Shown here: one piece after another, positions 1 through 5,950 of the stretch | How positions within the stretch are numbered: the first letter of the stretch is position 1 | Layout: each line of letters opens with the position of its first letter | Source of the DNA: JBBDIO01 sp040880365 | GTDB lineage: Bacteria; Chloroflexota; Anaerolineae; Caldilineales; Caldilineaceae | Length of the DNA: 6,692 nucleotides | Assembly: GCA_040880365.1 (NCBI GenBank) | Contig: JBBDIO010000076.1 | Coordinates: 1-6,692, forward strand | Direction of reading: 5' to 3' | Program-made: the position numbers and the translations under genes | The notes under the pieces: model-generated | Seen by the model: the letters and a program-made list of their open reading frames with translations, nothing else | What the model was told of the DNA's origin: nothing | The model's database searches: none

Positions 1-1
1 C

Positions 2-763
2 GCGGATACGCTGACCGCGCGCTACAACGATCTGGATTCCGTAGCGCAGTTGATCGACAGGGTAGGGGGCGAGATCGCGGCCATCATCGTGGAGCCGGTC
101 GCCGGCAATATGGGACTGGTGCCGCCACAGCCGGGTTTCTTGCAGGGCCTGCGCGACTTGTGTGACCAGGCGGGCGCGCTCCTGATCTTCGACGAAGTGA
201 TGACGGGTTTTCGCGTGCATCCCGGCGGCGCGCAGACACTGTATGGCATCACGCCCGACCTGACCGCATTGGGCAAGGTGATCGGTGGGGGGCTGCCGGT
301 GGGAGCGTATGGCGGGCGGCGCGCCATCATGGAAATGGTCGCGCCGCTGGGACCTGTGTACCAGGCAGGCACGCTTTCGGGCAATCCGCTGGCTATGACG
401 GCGGGGCTGCAGACGCTGCGCGGCCTGACTGCGCCCGGCGTATGGGATCAGCTGGAAGCCACGGGCGCACAGCTAATGCAGGGACTGGAAGCCCGTGCCA
501 ACGCGGCAGGCATTGATATTTCGCATAGCAGAGTCGGCACAATGTTTGGCATGTTCTTCCAGAAGGGGGGGAGTGTGGTCGACTGGCCCACTGCAAAATT
601 GTCGGATACACAACGCTATGCCCGATATTTCCATGCCATGCTGGATCGCGGCGTCTACCTCGCGCCGTCCCAGTTCGAGGCTGGGTTCATTTCCACCGCG
701 CACGGGGAAGCCGAGATTCAGGCGACGCTGGACGCGGCAGAGGCAGCATTTGCTATGCTGTAG
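2..763 (+). CDS. hemL: Glutamate-1-semialdehyde 2,1-aminomutase, 3' part
   Basis: The reading frame is open from base 2 and ends at TAG 761-763, giving the last 253 residues of a protein that is normally about 430 long; the start lies outside the window. This PLP-dependent cytoplasmic enzyme converts glutamate-1-semialdehyde to 5-aminolevulinate in the C5 route to haem and other tetrapyrroles. Family signatures are clear: EPVAGNMG (residues 31-38 of the visible part), FDEVMTGFR (63-71) with the Asp that contacts the PLP ring nitrogen (D64), and LGKVIGGGLPVGAYGG with the lysine that forms the Schiff base (K92, codon 275-277). YQAGTLSGNPLAM follows. These separate HemL from other class III aminotransferases, and the conserved HPGG after GFRV also fits HemL. 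The C-terminus runs to the usual family end with no frameshift. No clear terminator follows. Confidence 0.96.
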   Translation, partial: ADTLTARYNDLDSVAQLIDRVGGEIAAIIVEPVAGNMGLVPPQPGFLQGLRDLCDQAGALLIFDEVMTGFRVHPGGAQTLYGITPDLTALGKVIGGGLPVGAYGGRRAIMEMVAPLGPVYQAGTLSGNPLAMTAGLQTLRGLTAPGVWDQLEATGAQLMQGLEARANAAGIDISHSRVGTMFGMFFQKGGSVVDWPTAKLSDTQRYARYFHAMLDRGVYLAPSQFEAGFISTAHGEAEIQATLDAAEAAFAML

Positions 764-860
764 TGTCTTTGCACCGCCAGTAAACTCCATCGCATTTTCG
801 TACAGTGGGTGGGCCGAGATTGGTTCGCCCTCTGCGTTTGCCCACGCGCACTGAACACCG

Positions 861-889
861 TTTTGCGGGACGCGCGCGCGTGGTAAACT
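861..889 (+). promoter_or_regulatory. Possible promoter of the lipoprotein gene, near-leaderless
   Basis: A weak -35-like TTTTGC (861-866), a 17-base spacer and a -10-like TAAACT (884-889, 4 of 6 matches to TATAAT) would start transcription about at the ATG at 897. No Shine-Dalgarno sequence is visible before that ATG, which agrees with a leaderless or very short-leader transcript. The -35 match is poor, so this is tentative. Confidence 0.3.
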
Positions 890-896
890 ACCTACC

Positions 897-3194
897 ATGA
901 TGACTCACATATACTCCCGACTCACCTTGCTCAGCCTGCTGGTCGCGTGCGCGCTCCTCGCGGCTTGCAACGCGCCGCCACCTCCTCAACCCCTGGAACT
1001 TCCTGTCACACTCGGTTTTGTTGATGACGACTACGGGTTTCGCCTTGTGCTGTCTACCACTGGATATTTTAACGGTGGCGGTGCGATCGCGTATGCCGCA
1101 GATGTGCCCGACGCGTCCGGTGAAGCAATCGGAATAGAGCTTTTGGGCGTATCACCTTGTCCAACGCAGTATCGGCCGTGGCCGCTACGGGCATGTCCAG
1201 CCGCTGGGATGCCTGCCACGGCAGAAATTGGGCTGGATGACCTACTGTACGGTAGTTATACTTTGCTGGTTGCAGCAGGTGAAGCGCAGGATCGACTGGT
1301 TCTGGACATCAGTGAGTATGATATTGGTCTGCGTTTCGACACTGATAACGGCGTGGTCATGCCAAATCCCGCCGCGGCCGATGTAGCGAATTCACCAGAA
1401 TCACCGCTTGCTGTGCCGACTCTTGCCCCCGACAGCTCCCAGCCCACCCCTATCGGCCAAATGCCCGTCCTGGAGTCCTATGCTTCACTGGACGGTAGGT
1501 GGCGCGTCGATGTGCGGACGAATGATTGTGCATCGGGTACAAACCCCGCATCACATGAAGAACTGGTATTGATCCACCTGGCAGATGGATTAGAGTATAT
1601 TGCAGACACCCAGTCCATAAATTGTGGTGGTCTGGGGGCAGCCGGGCTGGCCGGCTTGTTCTGGAGCGAAAACAGCCGCTACTTCTACTACACAGATGCC
1701 CGCGCGGGCGTGCCCGATGGATGTGGCTATTCGGCGGGGCCGCCATTCTATCGTCTGGAGGCAGAGCCATTGACTACAGAATATCTTGGCGTTGGTCAAA
1801 TCTCGCCAAACGGGACAATGCTGGCGGTCTGGAACTGGCAATCTACGCAACTTGCGATCTGGGATGTGGAGCAAGGCGAATCTATCTGGATGCCCTCTGC
1901 CGCACAAATGGCAAGTCAGGGACCATTGGCCTGGTCCCCAGACGGTACAATGCTGGCCGCCTGGCAGGATCATGAATTTGTCCTCTGGAATGACGCCATC
2001 GGAGAAGTCGCCCGCATCCCTGCGATTGCACCGGGCGCACTTCCGCGTGATATCGTCTGGTCCCCGGATAGCCGATCACTGATTTATCTGCAAATTGTAT
2101 CAGACTGTCCCCCATTAGGACCGTCCTATGTTGTTCAGGTCGATGCCCTTACCGGCGAGCAAATCCTGCATCTGGAATCTGAAACGCCAACTTTTCACGC
2201 GGTTCGCTGGCGAGACGGTGGCGAGCTAACTCTATACGCCGATAACAGCGGAGAGTGGCGCTATAATCTGGAAACGCGCGAACTGACACTGTCAGAAGCT
2301 CGCCATGAACTAGAGGACGGTTTGCCTCTCACGCAGGGATTGCAATCGCTGGAGTTGCCTGTAACCGTGGGGTTTCTGGATGATGGTCGGGGTCTACGCA
2401 TGACCTTTACAACAGTTCCTGTGGGTGGCGGCGGCAATATTGCATATCATGCGGAGATGCCTGTGGCTCCAGGAGGTGAAATTCGTATACGCTTTCAGGG
2501 CCTGCAACTCTGTCTGATGGGTATACTGGCTTGTCCGGACGCCGATCTATCGGCACAGGCGGAAATTGAACTGGACGATCTGCCGGTTGGTCAGTATACG
2601 CTGCTAGTTTCGACGGAGAATTCACAGGATCGACTGCAACTGGACATCGGCGAGTACGACATTATTCTGCGTCCCGTCACTGAAAATGGGGTGGTCGTTC
2701 CTAATCCCCATGCCGCATTTGTGCCCAATCACTTGACGAGGGGAGACGGTATGTATCAATGGCGGCGTCTGCAACCGGACACCGTCTGGTTGCAGATTTC
2801 GTATAGCGGCATCAGCGGAGACCAACATCCTACGGCGCGGGATCGCGCGGAATTCTGGGAACAGGTAGCGGTGGTGGTGGAGGGGCTGAGTGCAGCCGAT
2901 GATCTGGAGGTGTTGAGTATGATAGAGGCGTTCTATGCCCATCCGAATTTTGAGACGCTATGGCCGCGCTATGCCACACCGTCTCAAATCCAGTCGACAG
3001 AAGCCGGCATACCAGACCAGGTCAAATATTACCGTTACACAGATACGTGGGATGCCCTGGTTGAGCGCGTGCAATCCATGCTGAACAGCGGCATCGTAAG
3101 CGTACGAATCCACAATTTTCAAGGCGACGTAGTCTCCGTATCTGGTCATGCGCAAGCTGTTCCGGCAGTATCACCACTCGCGCCACCACCATAG
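897..3194 (+). CDS. Predicted lipoprotein: WD40-like region between two copies of one domain
   Basis: This 765-residue protein starts with an n-region, a hydrophobic stretch and a lipobox LAAC, so lipidation at C24 and anchoring outside the cytoplasmic membrane are expected. Residues 33-158 and 485-604 are two copies of one domain. Their last 51 residues (T108-P158, Q554-P604) align without gaps with 34 identities, including LDDL, YTLLV, QDRL, EYDI and NGVV-PNP. A Pro/Ser-rich linker (about 163-189) leads to a WD40-like region (about 190-465) with blades marked by ISPNGTMLAVW, WSPDGTMLAAW and WSPDSRSLIY. Residues 614-765 contain a predicted helical stretch and a proline-rich end, and I do not recognise them. 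Start choice: ATG 897 (a second ATG follows at once) gives a proper signal peptide. Such propellers usually bind proteins or sugars; no catalytic motif is visible. The substrate or partner is unknown. Confidence 0.85.
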   Translation: MMTHIYSRLTLLSLLVACALLAACNAPPPPQPLELPVTLGFVDDDYGFRLVLSTTGYFNGGGAIAYAADVPDASGEAIGIELLGVSPCPTQYRPWPLRACPAAGMPATAEIGLDDLLYGSYTLLVAAGEAQDRLVLDISEYDIGLRFDTDNGVVMPNPAAADVANSPESPLAVPTLAPDSSQPTPIGQMPVLESYASLDGRWRVDVRTNDCASGTNPASHEELVLIHLADGLEYIADTQSINCGGLGAAGLAGLFWSENSRYFYYTDARAGVPDGCGYSAGPPFYRLEAEPLTTEYLGVGQISPNGTMLAVWNWQSTQLAIWDVEQGESIWMPSAAQMASQGPLAWSPDGTMLAAWQDHEFVLWNDAIGEVARIPAIAPGALPRDIVWSPDSRSLIYLQIVSDCPPLGPSYVVQVDALTGEQILHLESETPTFHAVRWRDGGELTLYADNSGEWRYNLETRELTLSEARHELEDGLPLTQGLQSLELPVTVGFLDDGRGLRMTFTTVPVGGGGNIAYHAEMPVAPGGEIRIRFQGLQLCLMGILACPDADLSAQAEIELDDLPVGQYTLLVSTENSQDRLQLDIGEYDIILRPVTENGVVVPNPHAAFVPNHLTRGDGMYQWRRLQPDTVWLQISYSGISGDQHPTARDRAEFWEQVAVVVEGLSAADDLEVLSMIEAFYAHPNFETLWPRYATPSQIQSTEAGIPDQVKYYRYTDTWDALVERVQSMLNSGIVSVRIHNFQGDVVSVSGHAQAVPAVSPLAPPP
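993..1370 (+). repeat. Internal domain repeat, copy 1 (residues 33-158)
   Basis: This encodes the first copy of the duplicated domain of the lipoprotein, from LELPVTLGF to NGVVMPNP. It has a cysteine pair, C88 and C100, 11 residues apart, in its most variable loop. The DNA of the two copies has diverged, so the duplication is old and not a recent tandem event. Confidence 0.85.
2349..2708 (+). repeat. Internal domain repeat, copy 2 (residues 485-604)
   Basis: This encodes the second copy, from LELPVTVGF to NGVVVPNP, placed after the propeller. The matching variable loop is shorter, and its cysteines C539 and C546 are only 6 residues apart. Keeping one cysteine pair in both loops despite the length change suggests a disulphide in an exported protein; that is inference. 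Confidence 0.85.
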
Positions 3195-3239
3195 TCGCAG
3201 CAACCTATAGTTTGAATGTCGCCAAAAATGACATACTTT

Positions 3240-3254
3240 TAGATTAATTAAATG
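3240..3254 (+). repeat. 15-bp direct repeat, left copy
   Basis: TAGATTAATTAAATG occurs here and again at 4545-4559, exact over 15 bases and mismatched on both outer sides. It contains the 8-bp palindrome TTAATTAA. This copy is 46 bases after the lipoprotein stop codon, with no matching promoter at the spacing seen at the other copy. Confidence 0.8.
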
Positions 3255-3702
3255 ACTCTTTTATTAACCAATGTATATTTCATTCGCATAGCCTACTTCT
3301 CGGCAGGGATTCACCCCATGCCCCAGGACTGGGCAAATCTTAGCCTTCCCATCGTTACTCCGTGACCCCACGGTCGTCCGGCAGCCCAACATTAACCTGC
3401 GTTCTACGTAACGCGGCGTCCAACAAGCGACCGCTTGCTTCGCCTCTCATGTGAATCATCGCCTCACTTTCCACTCCAATGACTCGCACGATACACAGCG
3501 TGCAGGGTCTTGCGCACACCGCCCTGCTGCGCTGCCTTGTCGAAACAAATGTTCTGGTTTTGGATGTCTTTCGCATCTGCGCGAAATGGCGATATACTGT
3601 CGGTGGTTGAGTGAAGGCGGTTGGGGCGTGACAGTAAGAGGTTTACGTTCCTTAGCTGTTGCGTTGTTTGGAAACCGGCGATACACGTTTTTAAACCCTA
3701 TC

Positions 3703-3707
3703 GGAGG
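3703..3707 (+). promoter_or_regulatory. Shine-Dalgarno site deciding the dehydrogenase start
   Basis: GGAGG lies 8 bases before ATG 3716. An in-frame GTG at 3707 overlaps this element and therefore cannot be served by it, so ATG 3716 is the start. Confidence 0.8.
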
Positions 3708-3715
3708 TGCTCGTC

Positions 3716-4465
3716 ATGAAAATTGAAGGGAAGGCAGCTTGGATAAGCGGCGGCGGCTCAGGAATTGGACGGGCCGCGGTTCTCGCCCTTGTCGAACGTG
3801 GGGCACAGGTCGTCGTTGCCGATATTGCAGAGAAGGCTGGACGCCAGACCGTCGACTTAGCCGCAGAGAGAGGCGGCACCGCCGTCTTCGTCCGCTGCGA
3901 CGTCACCAATACCCAGGATCTTGCCGGGGGCTTCGCCGGCGCGATAGAGCGTTTCGGGCGGCTTGATATCGCCTTCAACAATGCAGGCATCGGTGGCGAG
4001 GACCTCTTTGCCGAAGACCCGGGTGACTGGGCACGCATCATCGATATCGATCTTATCGCAGTCATCGATGCGACCCGCATCGCCGTCCGGGAGATGAAGA
4101 GGACTGGTCGAGGCGGAGTGATCATCAATACCGCCTCCGTGATTGGCTTGTGGCCCATGGCGAACGCCCCGGTCTACGCTGCTGCAAAAGCCGGTGTCGT
4201 CAACTTCTCACGGTCGCTGGCGCACTTGGCCGAGGAGTCGCATATTCGCGTAAATGCGATCTGCCCGGAACTGGTCGATACGCCAATGGCCCTTGCCCTC
4301 GGTGAGGAGAGCCTGAAGGAGTTGCGCAAGACGGGCGGGATTCTCCGGCCCGAGGAGATAGCGGCTGGTGTGGTGGAACTCATCGAGGACGACACGCGTG
4401 CGGGGGCGGTGATGAGCATCACCACTCGCAACGGCCGCGAATACGTGACGACGCCAGAGGGATAG
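3716..4465 (+). CDS. Short-chain dehydrogenase/reductase (classical SDR)
   Basis: This 249-residue protein has the usual length of a classical SDR and should be a cytoplasmic NAD(P)-dependent oxidoreductase acting on an alcohol or ketone. The Rossmann glycine motif is SGGGSGIG (residues 11-18; Ser replaces the usual Thr), and D36 at the end of the second strand favours NAD over NADP. NNAG is at 88-91, and the catalytic Ser-Tyr-Lys are S141, Y154 and K158 (YAAAK). The position that normally holds the Asn of the catalytic tetrad reads D112 (IDIDL), which is unusual. After the active site, CPELVDTPM replaces the common PG..T motif. The substrate cannot be told from sequence. The gene stands alone between a long non-coding stretch and the recombinase promoter, bracketed by the 15-bp repeats; by eye it is GC-richer and uses more C-ending codons than the lipoprotein gene. 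It may be an acquired gene. Confidence 0.92.
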   Translation: MKIEGKAAWISGGGSGIGRAAVLALVERGAQVVVADIAEKAGRQTVDLAAERGGTAVFVRCDVTNTQDLAGGFAGAIERFGRLDIAFNNAGIGGEDLFAEDPGDWARIIDIDLIAVIDATRIAVREMKRTGRGGVIINTASVIGLWPMANAPVYAAAKAGVVNFSRSLAHLAEESHIRVNAICPELVDTPMALALGEESLKELRKTGGILRPEEIAAGVVELIEDDTRAGAVMSITTRNGREYVTTPEG

Positions 4466-4508
4466 GCCCACATCGTTTTCAGCGCCGGGCGCAATTCAGC
4501 GTATCGAA

Positions 4509-4537
4509 TTGACATCTACCCCGTCATCATATTTAAT
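4509..4537 (+). promoter_or_regulatory. Strong sigma70-type promoter of the recombinase gene
   Basis: TTGACA (4509-4514) is a perfect -35 box; a 17-base spacer leads to TTTAAT (4532-4537), 5 of 6 matches to TATAAT. Transcription should start near 4544-4545, exactly where the right copy of the 15-bp repeat begins, leaving a leader of about 28 bases. Confidence 0.7.
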
Positions 4538-4544
4538 AGCAGTA

Positions 4545-4559
4545 TAGATTAATTAAATG
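4545..4559 (+). repeat. 15-bp direct repeat, right copy, in the recombinase leader
   Basis: This is identical to 3240-3254 (TAGATTAATTAAATG). It lies between the predicted transcription start and the recombinase ATG at 4573. The ATG at its end (4557) is followed at once by TGA and is out of frame with the recombinase. It may be a recombination core, a binding site for a regulator or for the recombinase itself, or a coincidence. Confidence 0.8.
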
Positions 4560-4572
4560 TGAAGGCGGTCTC

Positions 4573-5520
4573 ATGAAACGTTCTGCGCTGGCGGTTGTAC
4601 AAAAAGCATCCCCCTCCCCTATCAACACCCAGGGGCCATTGGCCTTTGATTGTTCGCTGCTGGCAGGTCAACTCGCGCCATCGAGTATTGCCATGTACGA
4701 ACGCGACTTCCAGGCCTATTGCGCGTTCGCCGGCTCGGCCACCGCTGCCGTGGACCCTGCAACGCTGGCGAAGTGGCGCACGCATCTTGCGCAGGCAACC
4801 GAAAAAAGCCCCAACACGATCAATCGTATGCTCAGTGCGGTGAAACGCATCATGCGCGAGGCCGCGATTCAGGGTTATCTCGACCAGGAAACCGTCGGTG
4901 GCTTTGATCAGATTGCGGGGGTAAAGGCAGCCGCGCTCAAGGATCGCATCAAATCCAACGCGCGCATTCGCATTGCGCCCGAAGCCATGCGCGAAATCTG
5001 CCAGCAACCTGAGGGCGACCAGTTGATTGGCCTGCGCGATACTGCCCTTCTGGCTACGCTTGCCGGAAGCGGACTGCGAGTGACCGAACTGGCGGATTTA
5101 ACTGTTGATCAAATCGAAGGCCGCGGGAATGGCTGCATCATTCGCGTGCGCGGCAAGAATGATGTGGAGTTCCGCGACGCACCCCTCAGCCGCGAGGCCT
5201 TTACCCACATTCAAACCTGGCTCAACGCGCGGCCCGTCTACAGCGGCTACATTTTTACAGCATTCGACGGACGCGGTCAGCGCCTCTCCACCCGCCCCCT
5301 TTCCCCGGTGGCGGTGTGGAAGATTGTACGCAAATATGCCCTGGAGGCGGGCATCGGAGATGTGAAACCGCACGACTTCCGTCGCTTCGTGGGCACCCAA
5401 CTGGCGCGGCGCAATCTGCGCCAGGCCCAGCGCGCCCTGGGCCACAAGCGCCTGGAAACTACCGCCCGTCACTATATTCTGGACGAGTTGGAACCCGGCT
5501 TGACCGACGACCTCTATTAA
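4573..5520 (+). CDS. Tyrosine recombinase / phage-integrase family (XerC/D-like)
   Basis: This 315-residue protein has the size and two-domain layout of Xer-type recombinases. An N-terminal SAM-like DNA-binding domain (about 25-120, with SSIAMYERDF and SPNTINRMLSAVKRIM) precedes the catalytic domain (about 135-312). All six usual catalytic residues are visible: R169 (SGLRVTEL), K195 (VRGKND), H267 and R270 (HDFR), H291 (LGHKRLETT) and the nucleophile Y301 (ARHY). The enzyme should cut and rejoin DNA through a 3'-phosphotyrosine link. It lacks the extra segment typical of integron integrases and the N-terminal arm-binding domain of lambda-type integrases. ATG 4573 has a modest upstream AAGGCGG and its own strong promoter. 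It has no excisionase or phage gene beside it, and its target is unknown. It is intact and probably functional; whether it is XerC/D of the host or belongs to a mobile segment is open, but dif is not recognisable here. Confidence 0.93.
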   Translation: MKRSALAVVQKASPSPINTQGPLAFDCSLLAGQLAPSSIAMYERDFQAYCAFAGSATAAVDPATLAKWRTHLAQATEKSPNTINRMLSAVKRIMREAAIQGYLDQETVGGFDQIAGVKAAALKDRIKSNARIRIAPEAMREICQQPEGDQLIGLRDTALLATLAGSGLRVTELADLTVDQIEGRGNGCIIRVRGKNDVEFRDAPLSREAFTHIQTWLNARPVYSGYIFTAFDGRGQRLSTRPLSPVAVWKIVRKYALEAGIGDVKPHDFRRFVGTQLARRNLRQAQRALGHKRLETTARHYILDELEPGLTDDLY

Positions 5521-5569
5521 CCCCTCGCCCCTGCGGTAGAACGTGATACAAACTCCAGAAAATTGATCC

Positions 5570-5599
5570 TTGACATGTAACCAATTGGTGACATATAAT
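5570..5599 (+). promoter_or_regulatory. Consensus promoter with operator in the spacer
   Basis: TTGACA (5570-5575) and TATAAT (5594-5599) are both perfect consensus boxes, 18 bases apart. The expected transcription start, 7 bases after the -10 box, is the A of ATG 5606, so the mRNA should be leaderless. The whole 18-base spacer is the palindrome described separately, so a bound repressor would exclude RNA polymerase. Confidence 0.85.
5576..5593 (+). promoter_or_regulatory. Palindromic operator, probable ArsR-type autoregulation site
   Basis: TGTAACCAATTGGTGACA is a dyad in which 8 of 9 base pairs match (only A5579/G5590 breaks it); the flanking A5575 and T5594 extend it to 20 bp. It fits a dimeric winged-helix repressor. 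Its position between the -35 and -10 boxes, just ahead of an ArsR-type gene, points to autorepression; direct binding is inferred. Confidence 0.75.
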
Positions 5600-5605
5600 A
5601 GCGAC

Positions 5606-5950
5606 ATGGACGTAGAACACGTGTTCAAGGCACTGGCTGATCACCACCGCCGCCATCTGCTCGACTTGCTGGCGCACAACGATGGACAGACGCTCAACGA
5701 GCTGTGCGACCATCTGCCGATCACACGCATCGGCGTGATGAAGCATCTGCGTATATTGGAGGATGCCGGGTTAATTTCCACGCGTAAAGTGGGACGTACC
5801 AAACAGCATTTTCTCAATCCTACGCCGCTGCACCTGGTAGCTGATTGGGCACAACACTTTGTGCGGTTGCGCTCAGCAAGCTTTGACCGCCTGGAGGAAC
5901 TTCTCCACGCTCAGCACCGTGACCAACAAACAAAGGATCAATCCGAATGA
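5606..5950 (+). CDS. ArsR-family winged-helix transcriptional regulator
   Basis: This 114-residue protein is typical of small ArsR/HTH_20 repressors. FKALADHHRRHLLDLL (about residues 7-22) is the first helix pair, LNELCDHLPITRIGVMKHL (about 31-49) holds the helix-turn-helix with its recognition helix, and ILEDAGLISTRKVGRTKQHF (51-70) is the beta-wing. The Cys-x-Cys metal site of the arsenic/cadmium sensors is missing: the corresponding stretch reads ELCDHL with one Cys, so metal sensing is unlikely. ATG 5606 is preferred over the in-frame TTG at 5570, because that TTG is the -35 box itself and the family homology begins at MDVEHVFKALADHHRR. The gene should be autorepressed through the palindrome upstream and is translationally coupled to the next gene, a pairing often seen for this subfamily. 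The inducing signal is unknown. Confidence 0.9.
   Translation: MDVEHVFKALADHHRRHLLDLLAHNDGQTLNELCDHLPITRIGVMKHLRILEDAGLISTRKVGRTKQHFLNPTPLHLVADWAQHFVRLRSASFDRLEELLHAQHRDQQTKDQSE
5932..5937 (+). promoter_or_regulatory. Shine-Dalgarno site for the SRPBCC gene, inside the ArsR gene
   Basis: AAAGGA lies 9 bases before ATG 5947. It supports that start over the in-frame ATG six codons further on, and lets the second gene be translated from the leaderless operon mRNA. Confidence 0.6.

Larger units (their letters stand above)
3195..3715. other. Long intergenic region without a convincing gene
   Basis: About 520 bases separate the lipoprotein stop from the dehydrogenase start. The first ~100 bases are AT-rich and contain the left copy of the 15-bp direct repeat and a weak 5-bp hairpin (ATGTC 3216-3220, GACAT 3230-3234) followed by ACTTTT, at best a poor terminator. 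The rest is GC-richer and has several 5-6 bp inverted repeats (for example 3360-3373, 3399-3414, 3424-3437, 3502-3527, 3569-3586), about as many as chance predicts. Open frames on both strands have no recognisable protein signature. I see no tRNA or known riboswitch motif and no clear promoter for the downstream gene. Confidence 0.6.

Noticed and set aside
814..852. Hairpin GTGGGC / GCCCAC after hemL as a terminator
   Set aside because: The stem is short and imperfect, the loop is long and no T-run follows.
3252..3365. A 37-codon frame starting at the ATG inside the left 15-bp repeat, rich in hydrophobic residues at its start
   Set aside because: No Shine-Dalgarno sequence, no recognisable motif, and the equivalent ATG in the right copy is followed at once by a stop codon.
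3355..3576. A minus-strand 73-codon frame in the intergenic region
   Set aside because: No motif, no ribosome site seen, and no relation to neighbouring genes.
3319..3586. A series of short hairpins suggesting a structured RNA
   Set aside because: Five-to-six base-pair stems with small loops are about as frequent here as chance predicts in 500 bases.
3399..3611. Integron attC-like signature (GTCCAAC at 3419 fitting RYYYAAC and GTTGAGT at 3605 fitting GTTRRRY)
   Set aside because: The spacing is longer than usual for attC, the inner R/L boxes and paired stem are absent, the order relative to the SDR gene is wrong, and the recombinase lacks integron-integrase features.
3451..3726. A plus-strand 91-codon frame running into the start of the dehydrogenase gene
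   Set aside because: No family signature, low-complexity Arg/Cys/His content typical of out-of-frame reading, and it overlaps the real Shine-Dalgarno and start of the SDR.
5570..5605. Upstream TTG start that would add 12 residues to the ArsR protein
   Set aside because: These bases are the -35 box, operator and -10 box; the ArsR domain begins at ATG 5606.
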